This document shows positions 12,583-21,787 of a DNA stretch of 64,000 nt, piece by piece. This DNA comes from Comamonas sp. JUb58 (lineage in GTDB: Bacteria; Pseudomonadota; Gammaproteobacteria; Burkholderiales; Burkholderiaceae_C). Each line of letters starts with the position of its first letter. The first letter of the stretch is position 1. The position numbers and the translations under genes were made by a program. Under the pieces are notes generated by a model that had not been told where the DNA came from, ran no database searches, and was given only the letters and a program-made list of their open reading frames with translations. The DNA is taken from assembly GCF_004364775.1 (NCBI RefSeq), contig NZ_SOAL01000016.1:62001-126000 (forward strand), given 5' to 3'.

Positions 12583-13791
12583 ATGCAAGAACAGATTTTG
12601 ATTGCCGGCGGCGGCATCGGCGGCCTGGCTGCTGCGCTGGCCGCCATTCGCGCGGGTACCGAGGTGCGCCTGTCTGAGCGCGCTGCGCAGTTCAGCGAAG
12701 TGGGCGCCGGTGTGCAACTGGGCCCCAATGTCGTGCGGCGCCTGCAGGCCTGGGGTTTGCAAAGGCCGTTGCAGGCGGTCGCAGCCTTTCCGCAGGCGTT
12801 GGTGTCGCGCAATGCGATCAGCGGGCAAGAGCTGGCCCGGCTGGACCTGGGCGCGCAAGCGGTGGCCCGCTATGGTGCTGCCTACGCCACCATCCACCGC
12901 GCCGATCTGCACCAGCTGCTGCTCGATGCCATACGGCCCAGCGCTGACTTGCACCTGAATTTGGACAATCCCGTGGACTACCACGAGGACAACGGCCGGG
13001 TCGTCACCATCACCACCAAGCAGGGCAAGCAGATTGAAGGCGATGCGCTGGTGGGTGCCGACGGCCTCTGGAGCCGCACGCGGCTGCGCCTGCTGCATGA
13101 TGCGCCACCGCGCGTGACCGGCCACCTGGCCTACCGTGCGCTGGTGCGCCAGAGCGATCTGCCGGTGGCTTGGCGCACTGATGTGGTCACCGCCTGGATG
13201 GGGCCGCGCTTTCATGCGGTGCAGTACCCCGTGCGGGGTGGCGATATGCAGAACCTGGTCATCATTGTGGAAGGCCAGGCGCCCGATGACCTGGAGCACT
13301 GGGACCATGCCGGCAATGGTGCGGACCTACAGCGTTGCCTGGCCGGCGCGCACCGCCAATTGCTGGGCCTGGTGGACGCGGTGAATGCCACAGGCGCGTC
13401 CTGGCGGCTCTGGCCACTGGCGGACCGCGCACCGATGGCTGGCCCCCAGGAGATGGCGCAGGGCCTAGTCGCGCTGCTGGGCGATGCCGCCCACCCGATG
13501 CGGCCCTACCTTGCACAAGGTGCTGGCATGGCGATTGAAGATGCCGCCGAGCTGCAGCGCGCCCTGACCATGCATGACCTGGAGATGCCACTGCGCCTGC
13601 GGCGCTATGCCCTCAACCGCTGGCAGCGCAATGCCCGGGTGCAGGCGCGTGCGATCCGCAATGGCGAGATATTCCATGCCCGGGGCCTGGTGGCCTTGGG
13701 GCGGGATACAGCGCTGCGAGCGCTGGGCGCCAAGCTGATGGATGTGCCCTGGTTGTACCGGGGCGATGGGTCTTCGGCCTCGGTGCTGTAG
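12583..13791 (+). CDS. FAD-dependent aromatic monooxygenase (salicylate / 3-hydroxybenzoate hydroxylase-like)
   Basis: Class A flavoprotein hydroxylase of 402 residues, using NAD(P)H and O2 on an aromatic acid. It shows the N-terminal FAD motif GGGIGG (residues 8-13), the DG motif GADGLWSRTR near 160 and the second FAD motif LLGDAAHPMRPYLAQGAG near 300. The family includes salicylate 1-hydroxylase, 3-hydroxybenzoate 6-hydroxylase and UbiH-like enzymes. It is convergent with the following MFS gene, with a 9-bp gap. The substrate is not deducible; the nearby transporter is only a weak hint. Confidence 0.85.
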   Translation: MQEQILIAGGGIGGLAAALAAIRAGTEVRLSERAAQFSEVGAGVQLGPNVVRRLQAWGLQRPLQAVAAFPQALVSRNAISGQELARLDLGAQAVARYGAAYATIHRADLHQLLLDAIRPSADLHLNLDNPVDYHEDNGRVVTITTKQGKQIEGDALVGADGLWSRTRLRLLHDAPPRVTGHLAYRALVRQSDLPVAWRTDVVTAWMGPRFHAVQYPVRGGDMQNLVIIVEGQAPDDLEHWDHAGNGADLQRCLAGAHRQLLGLVDAVNATGASWRLWPLADRAPMAGPQEMAQGLVALLGDAAHPMRPYLAQGAGMAIEDAAELQRALTMHDLEMPLRLRRYALNRWQRNARVQARAIRNGEIFHARGLVALGRDTALRALGAKLMDVPWLYRGDGSSASVL

Positions 13792-13800
13792 CCGCTCCGG

Positions 13801-15132
13801 TCAGCTGCGCGCCGGGGTCTGCGGCGCCAGCAAGGGCGACTGCGGCAGAAACCGGAAGGCCAGGCAGCCCAGCATCAGCATGCCGGCCACAAACAGCATC
13901 ACATACTGGTAGATCTCGCCACCATGGTGCTGTGCATAGGAGGCGACGATGCCCGAGAGCCACTGCATCAGCGCGACGCCGAGGAACATGGCCATCGTGT
14001 AGACCGACAGCGCGCGGCCGGTGGTTTCCTTGGGATAGGAGGAGCGCACATCGGCATACTGCAGCACCGAATAACCCGAGGCCAGGCCCATGAACATGAT
14101 CAGCGCCACCGTAGCGGCCGCATGGTGCACAAAGGCCAGCGCGCAGAAGATGCAGGCCATCACCGTCGCCCCGGCGATGATGCGGCGCCGGCGGCGCGCC
14201 GGGCCCGGGTCCAGCCGGCCAAAGATTGAGGGTGTGAACAGCGAGATCATCGAGACAATCAAGGCCACGTTGCCAGTCGCCACCAGCGAGAAACCGTAGC
14301 GGTCGATCAGCATGGGGCTGAGCCAGAGGCCGCGCACCGTCAGAAACGAGGCATAGCCGACCATGCCCATGATGGCGATGGCCCAGGTGTGAGGCACCAA
14401 CAGCAGCCCGCCAAAGCCTTTGACGGCGGTGAGCCAGCTGGGCTTGGGCAGGTCATCGCTGGGCAGGTGCGGCTCATGCACGCGCAGAAATATCGCAATC
14501 CAGGACAGCGCACACAGCACCGCCAGCAGGCCAAAGCCCCAGCGCCAGCCATGGTGCTGCACCAGCCAGGCCAGTGGCGTGCCGGTAAACAGCAGGCCCA
14601 AACCCCCCACGCCCATGCCAACGCCGGACATGAAGGCAAAGCGGTCGCTCGGAAAATGCCGGGCAATGAACATGGTGCAGGCCAAGAAGGCCGGCGAGCA
14701 GCCAATGCCGATCAGCAGCTGGCCCAGCATCAGCCCGTGGTAGCTGGGCGCCAGTGCCGATATCAGCGAGCCGGCAATGGCCAGTGGGAAAGCGGTGAGC
14801 ACGGTCTTGCGCAGGCCATACAGGTCCATGCCCACGCCCATGAAGAGCTGGGTCACCCCGAACGACAGGCCAAACAGCCCGGCAAAGGCGCCCAGCGATT
14901 CGGCCGAGAGCCCGAAATCGGTGCGCAGCCCATCGGCAATGATGGAGGTGACGGTGCGGAAGGCCTGGCTCAGCGAGAAGGCCGACAGCAAGGTCAGCAG
15001 CATGGCCCAGAGCAGGGTGGACGAGGGCGCCGCAGGGCGCCCGGTGGGGGAGGGTGTAAGTGGGACCGGCATGGCTGAGAGTGCGGGCAACAAGCCAGGG
15101 CCAGAGGGGGCCGGTCCTTTTGTATGCGCCAT
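13801..15132 (-). CDS. MFS transporter
   Basis: Major facilitator permease of 443 residues with about 12 hydrophobic segments and short polar ends. A first-half loop (GVGMDLYGLRKTV) corresponds to the MFS motif A position. The start at 15132 gives a Pro-rich 40-residue N-terminus; an in-frame Met at 15072 is an alternative and neither has a clear ribosome site. It could export or import an aromatic acid, given the adjacent hydroxylase, but that is conjecture. Confidence 0.8.
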   Translation of the reverse strand: MAHTKGPAPSGPGLLPALSAMPVPLTPSPTGRPAAPSSTLLWAMLLTLLSAFSLSQAFRTVTSIIADGLRTDFGLSAESLGAFAGLFGLSFGVTQLFMGVGMDLYGLRKTVLTAFPLAIAGSLISALAPSYHGLMLGQLLIGIGCSPAFLACTMFIARHFPSDRFAFMSGVGMGVGGLGLLFTGTPLAWLVQHHGWRWGFGLLAVLCALSWIAIFLRVHEPHLPSDDLPKPSWLTAVKGFGGLLLVPHTWAIAIMGMVGYASFLTVRGLWLSPMLIDRYGFSLVATGNVALIVSMISLFTPSIFGRLDPGPARRRRRIIAGATVMACIFCALAFVHHAAATVALIMFMGLASGYSVLQYADVRSSYPKETTGRALSVYTMAMFLGVALMQWLSGIVASYAQHHGGEIYQYVMLFVAGMLMLGCLAFRFLPQSPLLAPQTPARS

Positions 15133-15248
15133 CGGCCAGCAGGGGGCGGGCGCGGCTTGTTATATGCGCCTGCCACTATAGAGGACTCTGGCCGGCTCTG
15201 CACGGCACAGTGTCACTTGGGGCAACCCCTGGGCGGGGTTGCTGTGGG

Positions 15249-16109
15249 TCAGAGGTTGGTGCGCAAGGTCCAGATCTCGGGGAAGAGCACCACGTCGAGC
15301 ATTTTCTTGAGGTAGCTCACGCCGCCGGTGCCACCGGTGCCGCGCTTGAAGCCGATCACGCGCTCAACCGTGGTCACATGGCGGAAGCGCCAGAGGCGGA
15401 AGGCATCCTCGATATCGGTCAGCTTCTCGCCCAGCTGGTACAGGTCCCAGTATTTGTGCGGATCGCTGTACACGGTGATCCAGGCCTGCTTGACGCCTTC
15501 GCTCTCCACATAGGGCTGGGTCCAGTCGCGCTGCAGCGCCTCGGCCGGCACGGCAATGCCTTCGCGGGCCAGCAGCTGCAAGGCGATGTCGTAGAGCGAT
15601 GGCGATTCATAAGCCGCCTGCACCTGGGCCAGCAGGTCTGCGCGGTGCGCATGGGGCTTGAGCATGGCGGCATTCTTGTTGCCCAGCGAGAACTCGATGC
15701 AGCGGTACTGTGCGCTCTGAAAGCCGCTGGATTTGGCCAGGTAGGGACGCATGGCCGTGTACTCGGGCGGCGTCATCGTCGACAGCACGGTCCAGGCACT
15801 GACCAGCTGCTCCATGATGCGCGAAACGCGCGCGAGCATCTTGAAGGCTTCGGGCTTGGTGTTGGCCTCGGGGTTGGCAATGGCCTGCATGGCGGCGCGC
15901 AGCTCATGCAGCATCAGCTTCATCCACAGCTCGCTGGTCTGGTGCTGCACGATGAACAGCATCTCGTCGTGCGCGGGCGACAGCGGGTGCTGGGCATTCA
16001 GGATCTCGTCCAGGTGCAGGTAGTCGCCATAGCTCATGTCTTTGCTGAAGTCGAGCTGGGCGCGCTCTTCATGCACAATGGATTCGGGCTTGCTGTTGGT
16101 GTCTCGCAT
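15249..16109 (-). CDS. kynA: Tryptophan 2,3-dioxygenase
   Basis: Haem enzyme that opens the indole ring of L-tryptophan to N-formylkynurenine, the first step of the kynurenine pathway completed by kynB and kynU about 9 kb away. The 286-residue form starts at 16109. Family landmarks are [12 protein letters not shown] (about 27-38), the [16 protein letters not shown] stretch carrying the haem-binding His, and [27 protein letters not shown] near the C-terminus. A longer frame to 16301 would run through the divergent ada promoter and is not family-like. It diverges from ada. Confidence 0.95.
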   Translation of the reverse strand: MRDTNSKPESIVHEERAQLDFSKDMSYGDYLHLDEILNAQHPLSPAHDEMLFIVQHQTSELWMKLMLHELRAAMQAIANPEANTKPEAFKMLARVSRIMEQLVSAWTVLSTMTPPEYTAMRPYLAKSSGFQSAQYRCIEFSLGNKNAAMLKPHAHRADLLAQVQAAYESPSLYDIALQLLAREGIAVPAEALQRDWTQPYVESEGVKQAWITVYSDPHKYWDLYQLGEKLTDIEDAFRLWRFRHVTTVERVIGFKRGTGGTGGVSYLKKMLDVVLFPEIWTLRTNL

Positions 16110-16136
16110 GGTGTGTGGGGCAGTGGAAGCGGCTTC

Positions 16137-16149
16137 AATTGCAGCGCAA
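16137..16149 (+). promoter_or_regulatory. Ada box
   Basis: AAT-N6-GCAA (AATTGCAGCGCAA) matches the E. coli Ada-binding consensus; with the next two bases it agrees with the E. coli ada box at 13 of 15 positions. It lies 68 bp before the ada ATG, in the divergent kynA-ada gap, where methylated Ada would activate its own gene. Confidence 0.75.
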
Positions 16150-16216
16150 GAATGGCACTGCGCAACGGGGCCGCAAGGCCTAAAGTGGCTGCATCGATTG
16201 TACTGAGGTGATCCGT

Positions 16217-17386
16217 ATGAAACAGTCTGCCCCATCCACACCACGTTCCACATCGGCTGCCAGCACGTCCAACGCCGCTGCGCTGGCCGCCAACCGCGCA
16301 CAGCAAACCCTGGCCGATCCGCGCTGGGCCGATGTGCAAGGCCGCCACGCTGCGGCCGACGGCCGCTTTGTCTATGCGGTGCGCAGCACCGGCATTTTTT
16401 GCCGGCCGTCCTGCAGCTCGCGCCTGGCCAAGCCCGAGAACGTCAGCTTTTTCGACACCGCCGCGCAGGCCCAGGCCGCCGGCTACCGCGCCTGCAAGCG
16501 CTGCCAGCCCGAGGCCACAGCCAAACCCGGCCATGCGGCCTTGATGGCCCAGCTCTGCGACTGGATTGCCAGCGCCGAAGAAGAGCCCAGCCTGGCCGAG
16601 CTGGCCGAGCGGGCCGGCATGAGCCCCTTCCATCTGCAGCGCGTCTTCAAGGCCGCCGTCGGCGTATCGCCCAAGGCCTATGCCAAGGCCCAGCGCCGCC
16701 AGCGCCTGCAAACCGCGTTGGGCGATGCACAAGAGGCGCCCCGCGTCATCGATGCGATCTTTGATGCCGGCTTTGCCAGCACCGCCCAGTTGTACCGCGA
16801 CAGCCAGGCCGTGCTGGGCATGACACCGCGCCAGTACCGCACGGGCGGCGCGGCGCAGCAGATCCGCTTTGGCGTGGCCGAATGCAGCCTGGGCCCCATC
16901 CTGGTGGCCGCCACTGCGCAGGGCATTTGCGCCATCTTGCTGGGCGACGATGCCGATGCGCTGGTGCAGGACCTGCAGCAGCGTTTTCCCAAAGCCCAGC
17001 TGGCCGGTGGCGATGCCGACTTTGAGCGCTGGATGGCCCAGGTCATCGGCTTTGTCGATGAACCCACGCGCGGCCTGGCACTGCCACTGGATGTGCGCGG
17101 CACCGCCTTTCAGCAGCAGGTCTGGCAGGCGCTGCGGCTGATTCCCGTTGGCAGCACCGTCAGCTACAGCGAGCTGGCACGCAAGCTGGGCATGCCCCAG
17201 GCGAGCCGCGCCGTCGCAGGCGCCTGCGCGGCCAATGCGATTGCTGTCGCCATTCCCTGCCACCGGGTGGTGCGCAATGACGGCGGCATCTCCGGCTACC
17301 GCTGGGGCGTGGACCGCAAGCGCGCGCTGCTGCAGCATGAGGCCGAGCTGGCGCCGCAGGCTCCGCGCGTGGCCCGCCATGGGTAA
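16217..17386 (+). CDS. ada: Bifunctional methylphosphotriester / O6-methylguanine methyltransferase and AraC-type activator
   Basis: Suicide DNA-repair protein and regulator of the adaptive response to alkylation. The 389 residues include the N-terminal zinc domain with Cys62, Cys66, Cys93 and Cys96 (first Cys in GIFCRPSC is the methyl acceptor from phosphotriesters), an AraC-type helix-turn-helix at about 115-205, and the MGMT domain with the acceptor PCHRV at Cys348. ATG 16217 is preferred over GTG 16208 because GAGGTGAT at 16205-16212 then acts as ribosome site. It overlaps the next gene by 8 bp, indicating an operon. Confidence 0.95.
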   Translation: MKQSAPSTPRSTSAASTSNAAALAANRAQQTLADPRWADVQGRHAAADGRFVYAVRSTGIFCRPSCSSRLAKPENVSFFDTAAQAQAAGYRACKRCQPEATAKPGHAALMAQLCDWIASAEEEPSLAELAERAGMSPFHLQRVFKAAVGVSPKAYAKAQRRQRLQTALGDAQEAPRVIDAIFDAGFASTAQLYRDSQAVLGMTPRQYRTGGAAQQIRFGVAECSLGPILVAATAQGICAILLGDDADALVQDLQQRFPKAQLAGGDADFERWMAQVIGFVDEPTRGLALPLDVRGTAFQQQVWQALRLIPVGSTVSYSELARKLGMPQASRAVAGACAANAIAVAIPCHRVVRNDGGISGYRWGVDRKRALLQHEAELAPQAPRVARHG

Positions 17387-18194
17387 GCGCCTGGCCAGCG
17401 CTGCACAGGTTGCATTGCCGCTGGATGTGGAGACCAGTGCGACGCCAGCAGGCTTAGCCGCTGCCGACGCGGATGGCGCGGGTGTCGCGGGTGAGGCCGC
17501 CTTGCAGCGCTATGACTGGACTGCGGTCGGCAGCCAGCTGTACCGCCAAGGCTGGGGCTTGCTACCCCGTTTGCTGGATGCGGCGCAGTGCCAGCAGATG
17601 GCCGCGATGTACGACGAGGCTGCGCATTTTCGCAGCCGCATCCAGATGCAACGCCATGCCTTTGGCCGGGGCGAATACCAGTACTTTGCCTACCCGCTGC
17701 CAGCGCTGCTGCAGGCCTTGCGCACGTCGCTCTATGCCCGGCTGCAACCCGTGGCGGAGCAATGGCGCCAGCAGCTCACATCGGCTGCCCCGCCTTGGCC
17801 CGCGCAGCATGCGGCCTTGCTGGCCCAGTGCCATGCAGCGGGCCAGTTGCGGCCCACCCCGCTGCTGCTGCGCTATGGCGCAGACGATTACAACTGCCTG
17901 CACCAGGACTTGTATGGTGCGTTGGTGTTTCCGCTGCAGGTGATCGTGCTGCTGTCGCAGCCGGGCGAGGATTTTGACGGCGGCGAGCTGGTGCTGACCG
18001 AGCAGCGCCCCCGCATGCAGTCGCGCGTGCAGGTGCTGCCGCTCCAGCGTGGCGATGCGGCCATCATTGCGGTGCGCGAGCGGCCGGTGCAGGGCACGCG
18101 CGGCAGCTACCGGGTGCAGCACCGGCATGGGGTGTCCACGGTGCTGCGCGGCCAGCGCCATACGCTGGGCATTGTGTTCCACGACGCGGAATAG
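17379..18194 (+). CDS. 2OG-Fe(II) oxygenase, DUF2086/Oxygenase-NA type
   Basis: Putative iron/2-oxoglutarate oxygenase, 271 residues, of the family annotated as acting on damaged DNA (PF09859). The first iron ligands are H175-x-D177 (LHQDLYG); the distal ligand is probably H250, with R260 ten residues later placed to bind 2-oxoglutarate. It starts inside the ada stop region (8-bp overlap) and precedes alkA, so it holds the position of alkB in the E. coli ada-alkB operon but is not AlkB by sequence. Family and context are good; the substrate is inferred. Confidence 0.85.
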   Translation: MGKRLASAAQVALPLDVETSATPAGLAAADADGAGVAGEAALQRYDWTAVGSQLYRQGWGLLPRLLDAAQCQQMAAMYDEAAHFRSRIQMQRHAFGRGEYQYFAYPLPALLQALRTSLYARLQPVAEQWRQQLTSAAPPWPAQHAALLAQCHAAGQLRPTPLLLRYGADDYNCLHQDLYGALVFPLQVIVLLSQPGEDFDGGELVLTEQRPRMQSRVQVLPLQRGDAAIIAVRERPVQGTRGSYRVQHRHGVSTVLRGQRHTLGIVFHDAE

Positions 18195-18301
18195 CGCGAA
18201 ATCGCGCGTCGGGTGCCTGGAGACAGCCCCGATTTCATCGCCCAGCCCCCATCCTCTATAGTGGGGATCCACGGCAGCCGCCGCCATCTACCGACCACGC
18301 C

Positions 18302-19222
18302 ATGCCCCTGGTTCTGCGCACCCAAGTCGCCCTGCCTGCCAACTACCGTCCGCAAGACATGCTGGCCCTGCATGCCCGCGATGCCCTGCAGGCCTCAGAG
18401 AAGGTCGAAGGCCTGCGCGTCAGCAAGGGCTTGACCTGGCAGGGCCAGCCGGCACTGCTGCAGCTGGAGCTGGCGGAGGGCGCCGCGCTGGCGGTTGCCA
18501 GCTTGGCGGTTGATGGGCCGGCCGACCCTGGCGAAGACCAGGCCGCGCTGGATGCGATGGTGGCGCGCATGCTTGGCCTGGGCGATGGGGTCGACCAGCT
18601 GGCGCTGCAGCATGGCAAGCACCCGGTGCTGGGCCCCTTGTTGCTGAGCCAGATGGGGCTGCGCGTGCCTGCCTGCAGCAGCCCGTTCGAAGCTCTGGTG
18701 TGGGCCATCACCGGCCAGCAGATCAGCGTAGCGGCGGCCATTGCGCTGCGCCGGCGCCTGATAGCGGCAACAGCCGTGCAGCACAGCAGCGGCATGCTCT
18801 GCCACCCCGATGCCAGCGCGCTGGCGGCGCTGACGCCTGAACAACTGCGGGCCGCTGGCTTCTCGGTCAGCAAGATCGCCACCCTGGAGCGCGTTTGCGC
18901 TGCCGTGCTGGATGGCAGCCTGCCGCTCGATGCCTGGGCCACCCAGCCCTTGCAGGCGCAAGACGCCCAGGCGATTGAAGATGCGCTGCTGGCCATCAAG
19001 GGCATTGGCCCCTGGACGGTGCACTACGCGCTGCTGCGCGGCTTTGGCTGGCTGGATGGCAGCCTGCATGGCGATGTGGCGGTGCGCAATGCGCTGGCCC
19101 GGCTGCTGGATGTGCCCAGCGTCTCGCAGCGCGAGGCCGAGCAGTGGCTGGGCGCGTTTGCGCCCTGGCGGGCGCTGGTGGCCGCCCATCTCTGGGCCAG
19201 CCTGTCGGCCAAAAGCTACTGA
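18302..19222 (+). CDS. alkA: DNA-3-methyladenine glycosylase II
   Basis: Removes alkylated purines and pyrimidines from DNA by base excision. The 306-residue protein has the AlkA N-terminal domain (about 1-110) and an HhH-GPD domain. The helix-hairpin-helix is AIKGIGPWTVHYAL at about 235-250, and Asp258 in LHGDVAVRN corresponds to catalytic Asp238 of E. coli AlkA. A possible promoter (TATAGT at 18256-18261) lies in the 107-bp gap after the oxygenase gene, so it may be both cotranscribed and separately expressed. Its 3' end overlaps the convergent MFS gene by 7 bp. Confidence 0.92.
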   Translation: MPLVLRTQVALPANYRPQDMLALHARDALQASEKVEGLRVSKGLTWQGQPALLQLELAEGAALAVASLAVDGPADPGEDQAALDAMVARMLGLGDGVDQLALQHGKHPVLGPLLLSQMGLRVPACSSPFEALVWAITGQQISVAAAIALRRRLIAATAVQHSSGMLCHPDASALAALTPEQLRAAGFSVSKIATLERVCAAVLDGSLPLDAWATQPLQAQDAQAIEDALLAIKGIGPWTVHYALLRGFGWLDGSLHGDVAVRNALARLLDVPSVSQREAEQWLGAFAPWRALVAAHLWASLSAKSY

Positions 19223-20775
19223 GCGGTCGCTTCGGCGCCCTGCAGCGCATCGCCGCTGGCCGGGCGCAGCAGGCCCAGCACCACCAGGGCCGAAACCGTG
19301 GCGATGGCCGCCAGCACATGCAGCAGCTGTGCAAAGGCCTGGCCATAGGCCTTTTGCAAACCCAACGCCGCTGCCGCATCGGGCTGGGCGGGCAGCAAGG
19401 CCAGCGCCTGGCGCAGCTCGCCCATTGCCAGTTGCTGGGCGGCAGTCTGCAGGCTGGCCACATCCAGTGCTGCCGGCAGGTGCGGCGTGATAAAGCCGGC
19501 CAGCATGGCGGTCACCATCGCCAGCGCAATGCCTTCGCCCGCCACCCGCACGGTGCTGAAAATGCCGGTGGCCATGCCGGCGCGCTCCTTGGGCACCAGG
19601 CTCACGGACAGCCCATCCATCAGGCCCCAGGGCAGTCCCGCGCCGCTGCCGATCAGCAAGAGTGGCAGCACACGCGCCATGCCATCGGCATCCACAGGCA
19701 CCTGCGCCAGCCACACCAGGCCCCCGGCGGCCAGCAGCAAGCCAGCGGCTGAGATATGGCCGGCGTGGAACCAGCGCGTCAACCAGGCTGCGGCCAGCGG
19801 CACGACCAGCATCGGTGCGGACAGCGCCAGCATCCACCCGCCCGCTGCCACCTCGCTGTAGCCGCCAATGCCGATCAGCTGCAGCGGCAGCAGTACCAGT
19901 AACACCACATAGCAGTAGCAGGTCGCAATGGGCAGCACCTGCACGCCGATAAAGCGCGGGTAGCGGAACAGGCTCAGGTCCAGCATGGGCCGTGCCACCC
20001 GCCGCTCCACCGCAATGAAGAGCAGCAGCGCAACGGCCGAGGCCAGCAGCAGCGCGATGACCAGCGGGCTGCGCCAGCCCAATGCAGCGGCCTCCACCAT
20101 GCCCAGGGTCAGCAAGGCCAGCATGCTGGTGAACAGCAGCGCGCCCGGCCAGTCCAGGCCCTGGGCTTGCGGGTCACGGGACTCACGCATGGCCCAGATG
20201 CCCACCAGCAAGGCCAGCAGCCCCAGGCCGGTGCAGAGCGCAAAACCGGCCTGCCAACCGGTGTGCTCGATCAGCCAGCCCGTCAGCAGCGGGCCAAAGG
20301 CCAGGCCGGTGCCAAAGGTGGTGCCCAGCAGGCTGAAGGCCTGGGCGCGCTGCGCGGCTGCAAACTCCTGCGCCAGCGCGGCCGTGCCGCCGGCCAAGGT
20401 GGCCGCAGCGGCCACGCCTTGCAGCGCACGCAGCAGGTCAATCTGCCAGACGCTGCGCGCCAGCATCAGCGCCAGACCCGCCAGGCAAAAGGTAGACAGG
20501 CCCAGCAAAAACAGCCGCTTGCGCCCCCACTGGTCAGCCAGCGCGCCAGCGGCCATCAGGCAACTGCCAAAGCCCAGCATGAAGGCATTGGTGATCCAGC
20601 CCAGGCTGGTGGCGCTGCCGCCCAGTGCGCGGCCAATCGCCGGCGTGGCCACGGCCCCGCCAGAAAAACTCAGCGGCAGCACCAGCGCTGCCAGACAAAC
20701 GGATGCCAGAACCATCCAGGGCCCGCGCCAGGCGGCGGGTAAAACGCGATGCATAGCCAACTCCTGCAAAAACAC
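19216..20775 (-). CDS. DHA2-type MFS drug/metabolite exporter
   Basis: Major facilitator of 519 residues (512 from the internal Met at 20754) with about 14 hydrophobic segments, typical of the drug:H+ antiporter-2 group; GALADQWGRKRLFLLG near residue 80 is motif A. Divergent from a LysR regulator with a palindrome in the 85-bp gap, the usual layout for a regulator controlling an exporter. Substrate unknown. Confidence 0.85.
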   Translation of the reverse strand: MFLQELAMHRVLPAAWRGPWMVLASVCLAALVLPLSFSGGAVATPAIGRALGGSATSLGWITNAFMLGFGSCLMAAGALADQWGRKRLFLLGLSTFCLAGLALMLARSVWQIDLLRALQGVAAAATLAGGTAALAQEFAAAQRAQAFSLLGTTFGTGLAFGPLLTGWLIEHTGWQAGFALCTGLGLLALLVGIWAMRESRDPQAQGLDWPGALLFTSMLALLTLGMVEAAALGWRSPLVIALLLASAVALLLFIAVERRVARPMLDLSLFRYPRFIGVQVLPIATCYCYVVLLVLLPLQLIGIGGYSEVAAGGWMLALSAPMLVVPLAAAWLTRWFHAGHISAAGLLLAAGGLVWLAQVPVDADGMARVLPLLLIGSGAGLPWGLMDGLSVSLVPKERAGMATGIFSTVRVAGEGIALAMVTAMLAGFITPHLPAALDVASLQTAAQQLAMGELRQALALLPAQPDAAAALGLQKAYGQAFAQLLHVLAAIATVSALVVLGLLRPASGDALQGAEATAQ

Positions 20776-20817
20776 GCTGTGCAGCTTAATGAGGAATGGA
20801 TTGGCAATAAACAGGCC

Positions 20818-20842
20818 ATTCGTTGTTTAATTAACAACCAAA
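20818..20842. promoter_or_regulatory. Candidate LysR operator
   Basis: GTTGTT-N5-AACAAC at 20822-20838 is a perfect 6-bp inverted repeat flanked by CATT and AATG arms. It contains T-N11-A (T20824, A20836), the LysR-type box, and lies between the divergent MFS and lysR starts. Confidence 0.55.
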
Positions 20843-20860
20843 TGTCCGTAATATGCGCGC

Positions 20861-21769
20861 ATGGACAACCTGAACCATATCGCCGCCTTTGTGCAGGCGG
20901 CCGAGCGCCGCAGTTTTGTGGCCGCTGCCCGCGCCTTGGGCATCTCGGCCTCGGCCGTCGGCAAGAGCGTGGCCAAGCTGGAGGCACAACTGGGCACGCA
21001 GCTGCTGGTGCGCACCACGCGGCGGGTGTCGCTGTCGCACGAGGGCGAGCTGATGTACACGCATTGGCGCCGCATTCTGGATGACCTGCAGGATGCGCAG
21101 GCGCTGCTGTCGAGCACGCAGAGCAGCCCCCGGGGCCTGCTGCGCATTGGCCTGCCCACCATCGGTTACCGCTTCTTGCTGCCAGTGATTCCGGCCTTTC
21201 GCGCGCGTTATCCGGATATCGAGCTGGACCTGGACTTCAACGACCGGTTGGTCGATGTGGTGGAGGCGCGCCTGGATGCGGTGATCCGCAGCGGGGTGCT
21301 GGCCGATTCCAGCCTCAGCGCCCGGCGCCTGGGCCTGTTCCGCTTTGTGCTCTGCGCATCCCCGGCCTATCTGGCGCAGCGCGGCCGGCCCCAGCGGCCC
21401 GAAGATCTGGCAGCGCATGACTGCCTGCGTTTTCGCTTTCCCACCTCGGGCAAGCTGCAGCCCTGGCAGATGGGCGGCGATACCGCCGAGGCCGCGCAGG
21501 ATGCCGCCGCCCACCCGCCGGCGCTGACCTGCAACAACATGGAGGCCTTGCGCGGCGCAGCGATCGGCGGCCTGGGCATTGCCTATATGCCCGACTTTCT
21601 GGCCCGCGATGCGCTGGCTGATGGCAGCCTGCAGACGGTGCTGGACGACTGTCTGACCTATTCCGGCCAGTTCAGCATCCTCTGGCCTTCGGGCCGGCTG
21701 ATGTCGCCGCGCCTGCGTGTGTTTGTGGACTTTGTGGCCGAGCGGTTGTTCCAGCCATCTTCGCAATAA
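20861..21769 (+). CDS. LysR-family transcriptional regulator
   Basis: 302 residues: N-terminal winged helix-turn-helix (MDNLNHIAAFVQAAERRSF, then AARALGISASAVGKSVAKLE) and a periplasmic-binding-protein-like effector domain at about 90-295. This N-terminus and the FRFPTSG stretch resemble the CrgA/AaeR-like LysR subgroup often next to MFS exporters. It probably regulates the divergent MFS gene and itself. Effector unknown. Confidence 0.9.
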   Translation: MDNLNHIAAFVQAAERRSFVAAARALGISASAVGKSVAKLEAQLGTQLLVRTTRRVSLSHEGELMYTHWRRILDDLQDAQALLSSTQSSPRGLLRIGLPTIGYRFLLPVIPAFRARYPDIELDLDFNDRLVDVVEARLDAVIRSGVLADSSLSARRLGLFRFVLCASPAYLAQRGRPQRPEDLAAHDCLRFRFPTSGKLQPWQMGGDTAEAAQDAAAHPPALTCNNMEALRGAAIGGLGIAYMPDFLARDALADGSLQTVLDDCLTYSGQFSILWPSGRLMSPRLRVFVDFVAERLFQPSSQ

Positions 21770-21787
21770 AGGCGCAGCGTTGGGGTA

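Noticed and set aside
18194..18222. Terminator after the 2OG oxygenase gene (GCGCGA/TCGCGC)
   Set aside because: The palindrome has only a 2-nt spacer and no T-run, so it is not a credible terminator.
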